Assembly (NCBI RefSeq): GCF_027942865.1
Contig: NC_134509.1
Location: forward strand, 25,726,697-25,790,696
Reading direction: 5' to 3'
Source of the DNA: Odontesthes bonariensis
Lineage: Eukaryota; Chordata; Actinopteri; Atheriniformes; Atherinopsidae
Length of the DNA stretch: 64,000 bases
The notes below the pieces were generated by a model. It did not search any database. It was not told where the DNA came from and saw only the letters and a list, made by a program, of their open reading frames with translations. The first letter of the stretch is position 1, and every line of letters starts with the position of its first letter. The translations under genes and the position numbers were made by a program. Shown here one piece after another: positions 48,201 to 60,310 of the stretch.

Positions 48201-51200
48201 CCTGCACGCTGCCTGCACGCACAGCTTCTTTAAAGCATCGTTTCACGGGTGTTAGAGTTGCCGAGCTCAGACTAGAATGACATCTTTACGTCCTAAAGAC
48301 TCTGTGGAGAGCATCAACCTTCTTGTCCCATATTTACTACCATCAGTGGGTATTTCTCATGAGGAGTGGTGTTGGAAACATAAGTCCGTGGAAGTGGAGG
48401 TTCTCGACTCGGATGCCTTGGGGGTCGAGTTCAGACAGATTGGCTACATCCTGCGCTGCTCCCTCTCCCATGCCATCACTTTGGTTAGTAATCACTTAAT
48501 ACAGAAGCACTAATTTCTATGTTGTCATTACAAATGGTGGCCGTTCTACAATTACTAGCTGTGTGTCCAATGTGTCCGCAGGAATTCTTCCAAGATGGCA
48601 GCAAACCCGAGAATGTTGGCGTATACAACCTCTCTAAGGGAGTCAATCGCTTCTGTCTCTCCAAACCTGGTGAGTTTCATTCCAGTGACCTCTCATTAGC
48701 TAAACATACTATCAATTAGCATACGGAGCAAATATCAGAGCGTAGCAACTTTCCTCTTGTGTATAGTTGGAATGCAGTGTTTTTAGCCAAGAGGTCTGTG
48801 TCAGACTTGGCTGAATATAAAACTGGAACAGAGTCATTAATCAACTAAAACGGGCTTGTCCAGGTGTTTACAAAGTCACCCCTCGCTCCTGTCATCAGTT
48901 TGAGCAAGATTTCTACACCTATGATACGTAAGTAACCAGCTGGTGTGTGCATTTATTTTGGAGCTAAAACAGCGTTCACTTGTACATAAATCACTCTGCT
49001 GACGCCTGTTAATTTGTGTGCAACAGCTCGGCTCCCAGTATCCTGACCCTCACTGCCGTGCGGCATCACATGACGGGACTCATCACCACAGACAAGATTC
49101 TAGATGTCACAGTCACAATCAAGTAATTAGGACTCAATGAGGCCAGGCGCATTCTAGCTAGATACTGTCTGCTACTGTCTGCCCTTGATGTTTTTTTTAT
49201 TTAAAATTAGGGCTGGGCAACGATTAAAATTTCTAATCTAATTAATCACATGATTTCCCTGATTAATCACGATTAATCGCATTTGTACGCAAAATCCAAA
49301 AATGAATTCAAAAGTAGTGTATAGCTTTTAGCATTTAGTTTTATTTTAAATGTACTGCCATATGAATGAAAGTGCCATAACATTTGTTGTGCAAACACAC
49401 TTTTAACATCAGCATTTTTCTGTAGTTTTTATGTAGAAGCCTCACTCCACTGTCTGTTTCCTTGAATGACTTGCTGCTATCAGTTGTGTGTTTTGCCTTT
49501 CAAGTGATATTTTAGACTGGAACTACTACGCTGAGAAGACAATTCAACTTGGCAGTGTTTACAGATGACTTTGGTTCTGTCGACTCCGCCGTCTGGAAGA
49601 ACTTTAAAATGAAAATGGCCGAGTAAAAGTTCCGTACCCTTCTCCATGTTTGGTGGATCCGCCGATTTCTTTCTTTTCCGGTTCCGCAGCAGACAGCAAC
49701 AGACTTTTACAAAATAAAAGCCTTTGAGCAACAGACTTTTACAATAATAAAATAAATAATAAAACATGGGTGGTCCGTGGCATAGTGGGTTGAGCAGGCG
49801 CCCCATGTACAAGAGATTATAGTCCTCGCTGCAGCTGGCCCCGGTTCGAGTCCCGTATCGGACGGCCCTGTGCTGCGTGTTGTTCCCCCTCTCTCTGCCG
49901 CCTGCTTCCTGTCTCTCTGAACTTTCCTATCCAAAGCCCAAAAAATGTTTTATTATTATTGCGCGATAAAATATTTATCGTTAAATAATTAACGAGTTAA
50001 CTCGTTATTATCGCGTTAACTCGCCCAGCCCTATTTAAAAGTGGTCCTCTCTCCGTTCAGATCGTCCATCGAGAGCGAGCCAGCGCTGGTGCTGGGTCCC
50101 CTGCGCAGCCTGGAGGAACAGAGGCAGGAGCAGCAACTGCAAGAGATTCAGCTGCGCCGCCAGGAACGGGAGCGTCGAGCAGCCGAGGAGGAGGGAGGTG
50201 CCAGAGACGATAGTCCTCCTATCCAGGAGAAGGCTGATGAGCTGACAGGCCCCTTCCACTATGAGTTCTCCTACTGGGCCAGGTCAGTTTGCAGAGAAAG
50301 GACTTTTAAAGTGTAGTGTGCTCAGTTCACACAGCATTAAAATGTTGGATTATCTAGCTTGTTGCCTAACAAGTTGGTTCATGAAAATTTTATTTTGGAG
50401 ACATCATCAATGTTTCAATTCAAAGAAACACTGTCTTTCTGCCAAGGAGTCTAAATATGAACTGTCACCCGACTTTAGCTGCTCTTATTACATTTAGTTA
50501 CTCACGACTCAGGAGACATCTCTTTGAATAAAAGGAGCGAATATTTTTAATACTGTTATTTATCTTAAGGATAAAGGAGATGCTCTGTCGGCTGACATTG
50601 AATATTTAGAGAATTTTTTTTCACAACACTGAAATTCTTATTTTTCCATTAATAATAACCACCAGATCTTAGAGGCACTTGCAACTGAGCCCACGTTATC
50701 ATGCAGTGAGTTGATGTTTACAATATGACTGTACAGGGCTGGTGAGAAGATTACGGTGACTCCTTCCTCTAAGGAACTGTTGTTCTACCCTCCTGAAGTG
50801 GAGGCAACTATTACAGGAGGTAAGTGCCTTCTAAATCTCTCTAATTGTACCAATATGTTCAGTTTGATTCAAAGGTTTCAAGACATGTACCCATTAGTTT
50901 TGAATGAGTATGTGTATCCAAACTTTTGACTGAATGTGTGTCCTTGGTTTTTCTTTTTATTCTTTGCTGATGTAAAAGGGAATCACTGGAGAAAAAAAAA
51001 GACGAATATCAGTCTGAAAATTGAGTGAGATGCAAACAAAATGCTCTCTCTTTTACCAGAGTCGTGTCCGGGTCGGCTGGTGGACATCACTGGGCGTGCA
51101 GGACTCTTCTTGGACGGGAAGGTGTCGCCAGAGTTACAAGGTGTGGAGATATCCATCACTGAGAGAGGAGCCGCTGCACCGCTCATTACCGTGGCCACCA

Positions 51201-54200
51201 ATGAGATGGGAGCCTACAGGTATGAGAGAAATAGCTTGCCTAAAATGCACTTGGAAGATATTTGATATATATTTTTTTTTTATTTCAAATAATGCTACCT
51301 TTGGGTTGTTCTTTAAAAGTTATGGTCTCACATTGGTGCTAAACAATGTCCACAAGTATGTGTGGCTCCTGCATGATCTAAATGTCTTCATCAGAATAAA
51401 GGATAAAGTCTGCGAGGCTTTGTCCTCACAGTCATGTACCTGCAAATTTGTTTTGACCACGTATCAAATCAAATCAAATCAAATTTATTTATATAGCACA
51501 TTTCATGTACAAACAGTTCAAAGTGCTTTACATAAAATAAAAGCATTGCAGCAGAGAGTGCAAGAAGCATTAAAAAATACATAAAATAATATAAAGAGAA
51601 ACAAATAAAATCATTTAAATGAATTTAAAATCAGGCAACAGTCTAGATAAGTTAAAAGATATTTCATGCATAGACACATGAGAACAGAAATGTCTTTAAC
51701 CTGGATTTAAAAATGTCCACATTTGGTGAAAGTTTAATCTCCACTGGCAGTTTGTTCCACTTGTTAGCAGCATAACAGCTAAATGCTGCTTCTCCATGTT
51801 TAGTCTGGACTCTGGACTGGACCAGCTGACCTGAGTCCTTGGATCTAAGAGCTCTGCTGGGTTTATATTCTCTGAACATATCACAGATGTATTTTGGGCC
51901 TAAACCGTTCTGGGATTTGTAAACCATCAGCAGGCTTTTAAAATCTATTCTGTGACTGACTGGAAGCCAGTGTAAAGATTTTAAAACTGGTGTGATGTGT
52001 TCAGATCTCTTAGTCCGGGTTAAAACTCTAGCAGCAGCGTTCTGGATGAGCTGCAGATGTTTAATGCTCTTTTTGGGAAGTCCAGTTAAAAGAGCGTTAC
52101 AGTAATCGAGTCTACTGGAGATGAATGCATGGATGAGTTTCTCCTGGTCTTTTTGGGAGAGGAAACCTTTAATTCTGTTATTTCTGAGGTGGTAAAAAGC
52201 TGCCTTGGTGACAGCTTTGATGTGGCTGCTGAAAGTCAGATCTGAGTCTACGTATATCTGTCTGTTGAGTATAAGCAAGCTGTTCGCAGAAGCTCGCATA
52301 CAGTCAACATGGACATGTCAGGGCAATATTGGGCTTTCAATCAAATCTTTGACTTGTTCTTTTTCTGGAGCAGAATGACCCGAAAGCATACTTCTCTACA
52401 CACCCACTTAGATAATAGTTATTGATGCTGAATGTTTCAAAATGTCTGAAGTCCTCTTAACTTCCTTGTTTGACTGTGCTTGGATTGATTGACACACATT
52501 GCATCGGGAAAGTTGAAGGAGCTCGGTGCAGATCAGAGAAAGATGATCATAGATTTACACGAGTCAGGAATGTCTCTTGGAGTCACTTTTAAACAACTGC
52601 AGAGTTAAAGAGCATCAGTTCAAACATTTGTATGTGAGAAATAGTTATTGAAAAGCTTCCGGATACTGTAGCTTCTTCCCACTGTCCACAAACGTGCACG
52701 TTAGGTTGATTGGTGGTTGTAAATTAATTGTAGGCTCAGTATGAACTTTTGTCTCGTTCGTCTCTGTTGGCCTTGAGACGGGCTGGCAAACTATCCAGGT
52801 CTACCCTGCCACTTGCCTGACAGCTGGAATAGGCCTTCTGGTGGAAAGTTTGATGGTCAGATGAGACAAAGACCCAGAGGTATATTTGGGAGAGTAAATG
52901 TATGCACTGATGTCAGTGGAACCACTAAACAGCACAAAGTGAATGGAATAACGGAGGGTGACAGCCTCACAATTCCACATAACTTCAACCCATCAGTTAG
53001 ACAAATGCAGTTTGATGTTTATACGGGCCAGTGACTTAAAACCCAAACCAAAACCGGTTGTGCAATGGATAAAGCAGCCTAATGGTAAGCTTTTTAAATG
53101 GCTTCCCTAAAGTCTTAACCTCAGCTCTGTTGAATATGTGGACTGCGCTTTAAAGATGTGTGTATGCCGAGAAACCAGGAAATGAAAGCAGACTCTGGTC
53201 AAGGTGCAACAGTAAAGTGAATATTGTGTGTTTTGTATGTTTAATTTTGATCCTGTACTGAAGCCTAAAATAGATTAAAACCTGTGCACCAAATTGTTAT
53301 TTTTATTTATTTGATTTTATTTTTTATTTTTTTGGAAACGAGAGGGGTTGATTGTGCAGAGATTGGGTTGGGAATTAATAATGGCCCAGTTCCATTAAAT
53401 GTCTCAAGAGGGCCGTGACAGAGAACTACTGTAGCATGCTGAAAAGCAGCAGCACCATTAAATGGAAGCATATTCTGTGGCAAAGCCTGGCGATCCTCTA
53501 AAGATGATTAATCACTTTTGTATTCCATATATTCAACAAGGTTTTATGTTGAACGCAAACTTAAAGATGAGGCTGAAGCTAAATTTAGACCTAAATGATT
53601 TAAATGTCAGCGGCTGATCGATTTTCAGCTTGAATGCAATAAGTCTTGAACATAAACTCCTCTTGATTAAATATGTGTCAAGATCAAATGTAAAAAAACA
53701 AAAAATGAAGGTTGTTTATTGATTTTAATCACCTTAAACCTTCTCATCGTATTTCAGCCTCTTTTTTTTTTTTTTTTTTTTGCATAAGTCCTCTGCCTGA
53801 GATCGGCTACCGCTGATGCTTGAGTTATGGTTAATTGGGTTTGCTTTTTCTAAAATGTAAGCCTGTCGGAGGCCGAGTCCATTTAACTCTTGACTCTACG
53901 ACTGTTGTTAGAAGAGCATTTACATTAACTGCCAGGGTGGAAGATAATCTTCTGAGATTCAAGCACCATGTAACATGAAATGTTTTATGGGGACTAAGTT
54001 TGGACCTCTGTGACTTTGTTCATCAGTCACAGTGCGTCTTGCATGAAACTTACTTTTATTGTAATAACTCTGACGCCGCAGCAATTATTGCTGGAGGTCA
54101 AATCGCTAAAGCTTACACAACAGCATTTGTGTCACAATTTCTGTGTAAATGATGGATCTGCACTGCGTGCATCTCCTGTGCATTCCAACCACGTGGCAAG

Positions 54201-57200
54201 TGTTTAATCTCCATCCTGTAAAAATTCCGCCTCCCACCTGATTTCGTCATTTCTGCTTTCGTCCCCTCAGTGTGGGTCCGCTCCACAGCGACCGGCAGTA
54301 CAACATCAGCGCCAGTAAAGAGGGTTTCGTCCTGAGTCCGGTGGAGGGAACCCAGGGAGATTTCAAGGCGTTCGCTCTGGCCGGTGTCACCTTCAAGGTA
54401 CATGTTACCACCGTCCTCACATGCATGCATACACTACATCCCGTTAATCACCGGCCCCTTTTGTTATATTCCCACTATTTAGCTGGCTTTTTCATGATCT
54501 GTAGTACACTTCTCTGATTATGGTGCTTTAAGTGAATGTGAAAGGACACGATGAACAGCTTGTTTGTTCCTTCTGAATGTACAGAGTGTGGATTAAAAGA
54601 GAAGATCAGTCATGGATAGTTGAATCAGACTTTGAGTCCAACCTAAAAATACCAAATATTCTGTGTGTGATCCAGATTAGATCAGAGGACGGCCTGCCCC
54701 TGTCAGGCGTCCTTCTGTCTCTGAGTGGAGGACATTTCCGTTCCAACCTTTTGACCCAGGACACTGGCCTCCTCACCTTCAGTAACCTGGTAAGAAAGAG
54801 ACGGTTCTTTCATCCCATTAAGATCTGCTCCCTGCGCTGTAGTGCATCACTCCGTCAAGCTGTGTGTGCTTGGACCTCTTTTTGGCTTTAGATAAAATGA
54901 GTATTTCTGCTTTCCATAAGAAATAATTACCGTCTGTCTCTTCAGAGTCCTGGTCAGTACTACTTCAAGCCCATGATGAAGGAGTTCCGCTTTGAGCCGG
55001 CCTCTCAGATGATCACAGTGGAAGAGGGTCAAAACCTCAGCATCGATATAACTGGCGTTAAGACTGCATACAGGTATGAGTGTACCTCGCACTGTTTGTG
55101 TTGTGCTGTTTACTCTGCAAGTGTAAAATGATCTGCTTGCCCAAACTTGTACTTTTGTGCTGGTCGACAGCATCGTTAAAGGAATCGCAGGCTGAATTTG
55201 TCTGTTGTACATGCACATTTTTGTGGGCCTGTACTTCTGTCCTCAGCTGCTACGGAGCGGTACAGTCCCTGAGCGGGGACGCAGAGCGGGATGTGGCTGT
55301 GGAGGCGGTGGGTCAGGGAGACTGCAGCCTCTACAGTGAGGACACCGTCACCGACGAAGAGGGCCGATTCAGACTCAGGGGTCTGCTGGTGAGATACAAC
55401 AGTTTGTTCAAATGAAACTACTGGCTTTTGAATGATCATTTTCTCCAGGAGCTGTATCAGATCTTAAAGATATACCCTTTCATTTCACTTTACAAAATAC
55501 AATATGTAGATGGCAAATGAGCAGGCATTATGGACAGAATATGATTGTACTGCTGTTTTTCTGAACATCTCATTTGATTAAAATGGTGCAATGCTTTCTT
55601 GCAGCCGGGTTGCAAATATTTGATTCAACTGCGAGCTGAAGGCAATGACCACATAGAGAGGGCCTTGCCACAACACAGAGATATAGAGGTAGGTAACAAC
55701 CGCTCATCATCCAGATGCCAGGCGAGGATTGTCGTCAACTTTGATTTCCTTTGATGCATTTAGAATGACAATAGAGGTAATTCTGAAATTTAAAACGTTC
55801 ACTTTAGCAAGTAAAGAGAACAACAGAATAATGAATACTATACAATACAAGACTGTACAGTCTTGTTAATATATAAAATGAAGAGTGGATAAAAAGTCTG
55901 GAAGAAGATGTGAGCATATCTGCTGTCTTTGGGATTGAAAGCTTCCATTCGCGGTCGCTTTACTTTTCAGCACAAATACTTCTATATTTGGATTTACAGT
56001 GTCTGTACTTATCAGATCAGAGCACTGCGACAGTGATCAATGATCAGGTGTTTCATACGTCCAGGAACCGGTGCAAAGGTCCAGATGCATCTCTCAGGTC
56101 TTTGCTGGTTTTATTTTTCCTCCTTCTTAAGGACATCACTTTCTGATGCTGCTGCAGATAGCACGCCCCTGCCACTTCTTCTTGTGTCCTCTACTTATCC
56201 AGTTGCTCCAGATTTTATAAAGACACACTGCACACCAGGCTGAGTTAGACCAACATTTGGCTTATAGCCCTTTGGGAATCACCTTTTTGGTGCAAAAATA
56301 CTTTTTCATTTGTCTGTATATGTCTTTGTGACAGTCTGATAGTATTCGTTTCTACAGTTTTAAATGGGCTCCTGCCTTTCATGTCTATTATGTGTAGGCC
56401 GTCTGTGGTGTATAATGCAAATATGATAGAATATTATTTACAGTATTACTTTATTATCAGGTTTGTAATTTAAAAAAGGAAAGAAACGGGCACAACTGTG
56501 AATGATTGCTGTCACAGGCTGCTCACGCTCACCTTCCTGTCATATTTATTTACACAAACCCTGCTTAGTACGACTGGATGACACTAATCGAGCATTGCTT
56601 TGAAAGTTGCAGCCACAATGAGTTGTGGGACATAATATCCTCTCTTTCCAGTGTTTCCTATGCTAAATGAGTTGATAAAGGAAGCAGTTCAGCTAATTTC
56701 CTTTTCATTTAGAGAACAGTTGTTATCACTGAGATAACTCGGATACTTGCAGGTCATTTCCTTCCAAAACAAAACAGACCATTGAACCGTACCCAGGCTC
56801 CAATGCAGTCCGGCTCGTTGACATTAAGTCAAACTCACCTTTTGAGAAGAATATTTCCTGCTAACTACAGATGATGTTTAAGCCTTTGGGCTGTCAGGTA
56901 AACAATTTTAAAATAGAGTGTTTTTCAAGGGTAAAATTAAGGAAACGTTTCAGGTCTGTTGTCCTTCACAACATTTAAGTTAAAGACCAAAAAAGCTCTG
57001 AATTATTTGAACTGTTCATCAGTAACCATTGTCATAGCATCTTGACTGTTCCATGCTTGAGCACATGGAAAGATACTTTCAGTAGCTTCCATCCACTGTC
57101 TTTGTTAAATACAACAACTGTGCTTGGCATGCTAATATAAATCCTTATTGCAAAGTGACATGCCAGAAAACTGAATCTGAGGGCGTCAGTGATGAAGGAA

Positions 57201-58934
57201 CATTTAAGCCAAAGTGACCAATGTGCCAAAGTTGGCACATTGGTCGAGCGCTTTAACAGATTAGCGAAGCCATTACTGTTATGTATCTCATGCCTAAAGA
57301 AAGGCTTTTGTGTTAACAGTCAAAAGCTCAAGAGTTTTCAGAGTCAAGCGGTTTGAACACTTTTATTTCATACTTCCAACTCAGTCATGAACACTTTAAA
57401 AAAGGAAAATGGCTGCTGTAGATAGCGTGCCCCTGTCACTTTGAAAAAGGCTTTTACTCTAACTGAATTGCTGAAATAACTGTGAGAACCCTGTGATTAT
57501 GACTTAAATCAGCTGCCTTATCACATGGGCCCTTTCTATACACAGAACAAAAGCAACAATAATTCCACCGGCAAAGTTTAAACCTCTCAGTTCACATTTG
57601 GAGCTTGTCTGAAAAGTGCAGTCCTTTCTTTGGTGAGGCTTAATTCCCCTTAATTCTCTGTCATTATCACAGCATGTGACATGAACAAAAGCTCTACCTC
57701 AAATTCACATTTGGTATTTCATTTACCGGGTCAAGGTATTATTAGATTAAGCTCTGATGTTCCCCTCAGGTTGGCAGTGATGACATTGAAGGGGTCAATA
57801 TCATCGCCTTCAGGCAGATCAATCAGTTCGACCTCAGTGGAAACATCGTCACGTCTCCTGAACATCTCCCAACATTATCGGTATGACTTGTTATCCCTGC
57901 AGTTTAGTGTGTTTAGTTTTCCTCAACCTCTATACCATTAAGTTAAACATTAAAAAAATGATTATTTTTTTCCCTGTACAGGTGAAACTATACAAGAGCG
58001 ACAATCTGGACAATCCAATCAACACCGTCTCTCTCGGACAGTCCCTTTTCTTCCACTTCCCTCCTCTGGACAGGGATGGCGAGGTATCAGCTTTGAACTT
58101 CATTTTCTGTTTGAATTTGATTGAATGTCATTTTTCGACCGACAATGATCCAGAACACTTAGTTCTCAGATCTACAGTCACCTCTCTGTCTTTTTCAGAG
58201 CTATGTGCTGATGCTGTACTCCACGCTGTCCCGCTCACAGTACGATTACACTCTGCCCCAGGTCTCCTTCACCTCCTCCGGCTACCACAAACACATCACT
58301 CTCACTTTCAACCCCACTGTAAGATACAAAGCGTTTTTAAACTTTACTTCACTAAATTTTATTATAAGACATGTCAAAATATTGATTAGCCTTCTCTTGA
58401 AATGATAATGCATGGACTGTATGTGTGTTTCCCACAGCGTAAAGTGCCTGACCAGGATGTTGCACAAGGCTCCTACATAGCTCTGCCCCTCACCTTGCTC
58501 CTCCTCTTAGCAGCGTACAACCACGAGAAGGTACATGGCAAGCTCCAACTAATCATGACAAGACATTCATAGAGATTTTCTTGCTCGACTGCTGTTGGAA
58601 TAAACCTCGCTGGCGTTTGGCCTCGTCAGGGCAAAGCCTAAAAGTCTGACTGGCATTAAAAAGAATTTCCTGTTTTTTCCAGTTTTTATATTCTGTATTC
58701 GTTTCCGCTAATCCCATTATTTGTTGCATGGGTAGTTTTAATACTTCAACTTTTCCGAGTAGAAAGCATTTGTTTAATACAGTCTGCTGACCTGTTTTGC
58801 AGGTGATTCCGCTCCTGTTACAGTTGGTGAACCGCATCCAGGGAGTGAGGAGCATGGCCCAAGCCAGCAGTGACAGCGCTGCTTTAGATGAAGCCAAACG
58901 TCAGGCCAAGAGACAGAAAGCCAGGCGCACATGA
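42254..58934 (+). CDS. nomo: Nodal modulator (NOMO), ER membrane protein, 31 exons
   Basis: NOMO is a large type I ER membrane protein with many lumenal beta-sandwich domains. It works with TMEM147 and nicalin/TMCO1 at the translocon for multi-pass proteins. Exons: 42254-42409, 42996-43085, 43169-43214, 43290-43390, 43742-43848, 43942-44014, 44797-44949, 45186-45323, 46162-46251, 46371-46476, 46627-46777, 46873-47050, 47474-47615, 47729-47860, 48347-48483, 48582-48669, 48864-48927, 49027-49122, 50061-50282, 50737-50819, 51060-51219, 54271-54397, 54676-54789, 54946-55073, 55247-55388, 55605-55688, 57770-57880, 57982-58083, 58199-58318, 58438-58530, 58803-58934. In-phase total 3666 bp, 1221 codons, matching about 1222 in human. 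Signal peptide residues 1-29 (SLWILVCIVYSQFLTVSS). Coiled-coil-like Gln/Glu/Arg segment about 695-725 (exon 19). C-terminal membrane helix about 1160-1174 (IALPLTLLLLLAAY), then a basic tail (AKRQAKRQKARRT). Confidence 0.96.
45821..45860. repeat. (TG)n microsatellite in nomo intron 8
   Basis: TG repeat with one C interruption at about 45841, followed by a run of eight or so G. Confidence 0.85.
49208..50033 (-). mobile_element. hAT-family DNA transposon filling nomo intron 18
   Basis: Terminal inverted repeats TAGGGCTGGGC at 49208-49218 and its complement GCCCAGCCCTA ending at 50033. The flanks TTTAAAAT (49200-49207) and TTTAAAAG (50034-50041) are an 8-bp target duplication with one mismatch, as expected of hAT. 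The minus strand encodes a BED-type zinc finger piece at about 49690-49480. It shows RKRKKS, then VICKHCQVELSSQ and SSSSLKYHLKGK (Cys-x2-Cys, His). This is the N-terminal DNA-binding part of a hAT transposase. The catalytic part is missing. A SINE is nested inside at 49769-49945. The element makes up 826 of the 938 bp of the intron. Confidence 0.88.
49769..49945 (+). mobile_element. tRNA-derived SINE nested in the hAT element
   Basis: Box A TGGCATAGTGGG (49778-49789) and box B GGTTCGAGTCC (49843-49853) form an internal RNA polymerase III promoter with tRNA-like spacing. The body continues through GTCCCGTATCGGACGG to CCCCCTCTCTCTGCCGCC and a tail ending near AAAGCCCAAAAAA. This matches a SINE type common in fish. 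The acceptor stem does not pair, so it is not a functional tRNA gene. The flanks AATAATAAAACAT and ATGTTTTATTATT are inverted copies, not a direct duplication. Confidence 0.82.
50889..50942. repeat. Possible solo Tc1-type terminal remnant
   Basis: TATCCAAACTTTTGACTGAA resembles the AAACTTTTGACTGGT ends of Tc1-like elements of fish. Found in nomo intron 20. Only a short match, with no partner end identified. Confidence 0.3.
51463..52305 (-). mobile_element. 5'-truncated L2-type LINE (3' part of reverse transcriptase ORF)
   Basis: The minus strand has an uninterrupted 211-codon frame (52299-51664). It contains KLIHAFISSRLDYCNALLTG, LQLIQNAAARVLTRTKRSEH, ITPVLKSLHWLPVSHRIDFK and NKWNKLPVEI. These are C-terminal motifs of L2/Maui-type fish LINE proteins. 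The 3' end shows GCTATATAAATAAATTTG and finishes in a tandem TTTGA tail (51463-51485 on the plus strand as TCAAA units). The intact frame suggests a recent insertion. It is cut off at the 5' side near 52305, as is usual for LINEs. Located in nomo intron 21. Confidence 0.88.
52490..53245 (+). mobile_element. Decayed Tc1/mariner-like transposase remnant
   Basis: From 52501 the plus strand reads GKLKELGADQRKMIIDLHES then GMSLGVTFKQLQ, the helix-turn-helix start of a Tc1-like transposase. At about 52847-52900 a FDGQMRQ...QRYIW-like stretch appears with a deletion. At about 53113-53160 SLNLSSVEYVDCALKMC corresponds to the family's DLNP-E-x-x-W region around the third catalytic acid. Several frames and deletions separate these pieces, so it is a fossil. 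It directly follows the L2 fragment in nomo intron 21. Confidence 0.6.
53246..54270. other. Remainder of nomo intron 21, nothing recognised
   Basis: Contains a poly-T run near 53762-53780. Otherwise no feature I can support. Confidence 0.4.
57216..57245. repeat. Perfect 14-bp inverted repeat with 2-bp centre
   Basis: GACCAATGTGCCAA (57216-57229), AG, TTGGCACATTGGTC (57232-57245). The arms are exactly complementary. Located in nomo intron 26 (55689-57769), which is otherwise featureless. Stem too short for a microRNA precursor; it could be a dyad protein-binding site or a small transposon remnant. Confidence 0.8.
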
Positions 58935-60220
58935 GGCGCCTTCACACCACATCTTTGTACACTAAATTGAACGCTAGCAACCTTGGCCTCAGCCTCAAGA
59001 GGGCACTGGGTTACACTTCATCAGAATTTACATCCATGTGTTTTCAGTGCTAGTGAACCGTTTAGCTTGGAAAGGTGTGATTTGAGACCGGGCTCAGGAG
59101 AAGTCCAGCACAGACCACTCAACATGCGATACCACCACCTCATCAGCCATTCTGATTCCCTGGACTGTCCGCTTTTATTTTATTAATTAACAGTTGTTTT
59201 TTTTTTGTTCTGTTTTTTTTTCCCCACAGCCATCATTGTCTGAGATATCTGTCAATACTTGGAATAGAACAATTTTTATACATTTGTTTTTTTAAAGCAC
59301 TTACGTGCCTCCTATTTCAGTCTTAACATTGCATATCTCGTCAAACAGGACATGGGGTCACAGTGGAAGTGGAATTTAATCAGACTTGTGGCTTGAATTT
59401 GATCAAACCAAATCGGATGAATCAGTATAGGCTTACTTATTTCTAAAAAAAACGTCTAACAAAGAGAGTCAAAGACTTGACATTATAGAATAGCTTAAAT
59501 GTGACCCCTGGTGTTTGGTATTAAGCTGAACTGACCCTCATACCGTCAGAAACATGCGGCTAGCAGCTTTCTACTGTTGCCAGTCGTGTCATATTACTGA
59601 AATGTAATCCACCAACAAGTTACTGTGAAGCACTCCACTTCTGGTGGTCTTTTTATAATCTGTAAGTGTGATGTAAGATTAACTTGATTTCAGTGTTTTC
59701 ATTAGCTCAGGATATAGTTGATGAATAGAATGCTGGAAATTTGAGTTTGAATACTGTGTGAGGACTTTTCTTTTTGTTAAAGTGTAGGCTGGGGGAGGGC
59801 GGTAGGGAGCTTTGGGGCTAACTGATAGTTGATTAATTTATTAAATGTGTTTAATCAGATGTGAATGATTACCCAATTTGTATGCTAGGTGTCTTTCAGA
59901 AGAGCAGTTGGTAATTTTGAGTTGACTCTTGTCAGATAAAGTGTGTGTTTAAGGGGACTAATTCATAAAAGCAAAAATGAGAATCAAAGGCTCTGTCTCA
60001 ACTTTGAGTTGAGCGTAGAAAGATAAGACAACATTGTTATTTCTCAAGCTCATTGTTTCACCACAGAGCTGCGTAATATACTGTGAAAGCTCTGGAACCA
60101 CAATTATTTTTCTGTATTTAATCTCAGTTGTTGCTCACTTTCACTGGAGGATGAAACACCCTCTGATTCGAAATCTTTACCACTTAGGCCACATTTAGAG
60201 AGGCTTATTGTTTGGCTGGG

Positions 60221-60240
60221 GTGTGTGTGTGTGTGTGTGG
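60221..60240. repeat. (GT)n microsatellite in the nomo 3' UTR
   Basis: About 18 bp of GT followed by a G run, 45 bp before the candidate polyadenylation signal. Confidence 0.75.
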
Positions 60241-60284
60241 GGGTGGTCTTTCATTGTCATTGTGTCAGAATCTGTTTTTGACTA

Positions 60285-60290
60285 AATAAA
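60285..60290 (+). promoter_or_regulatory. Candidate polyadenylation signal of nomo
   Basis: AATAAA within CTAAATAAAGTTTGACTG, about 1350 bp after the nomo stop, followed by GT-rich sequence (CTGTGTCACAGC). The interval 58935-60284 has no other clear hexamer of this quality and would be a 1.35-kb 3' UTR. Confidence 0.6.
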
Positions 60291-60310
60291 GTTTGACTGA
60301 AAGGAAATTA

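Noticed and set aside
49769..49860. tRNA gene (box A and box B present)
   Set aside because: No pairing acceptor stem or intact cloverleaf; the sequence continues into a SINE body and is nested in a transposon.
51664..52299. 211-codon minus-strand frame as a novel gene
   Set aside because: It is the C-terminal part of an L2-type LINE protein with the typical LINE 3' tail downstream.
57216..57245. microRNA hairpin
   Set aside because: A 14-bp stem with a 2-nt centre cannot form a Drosha/Dicer substrate.
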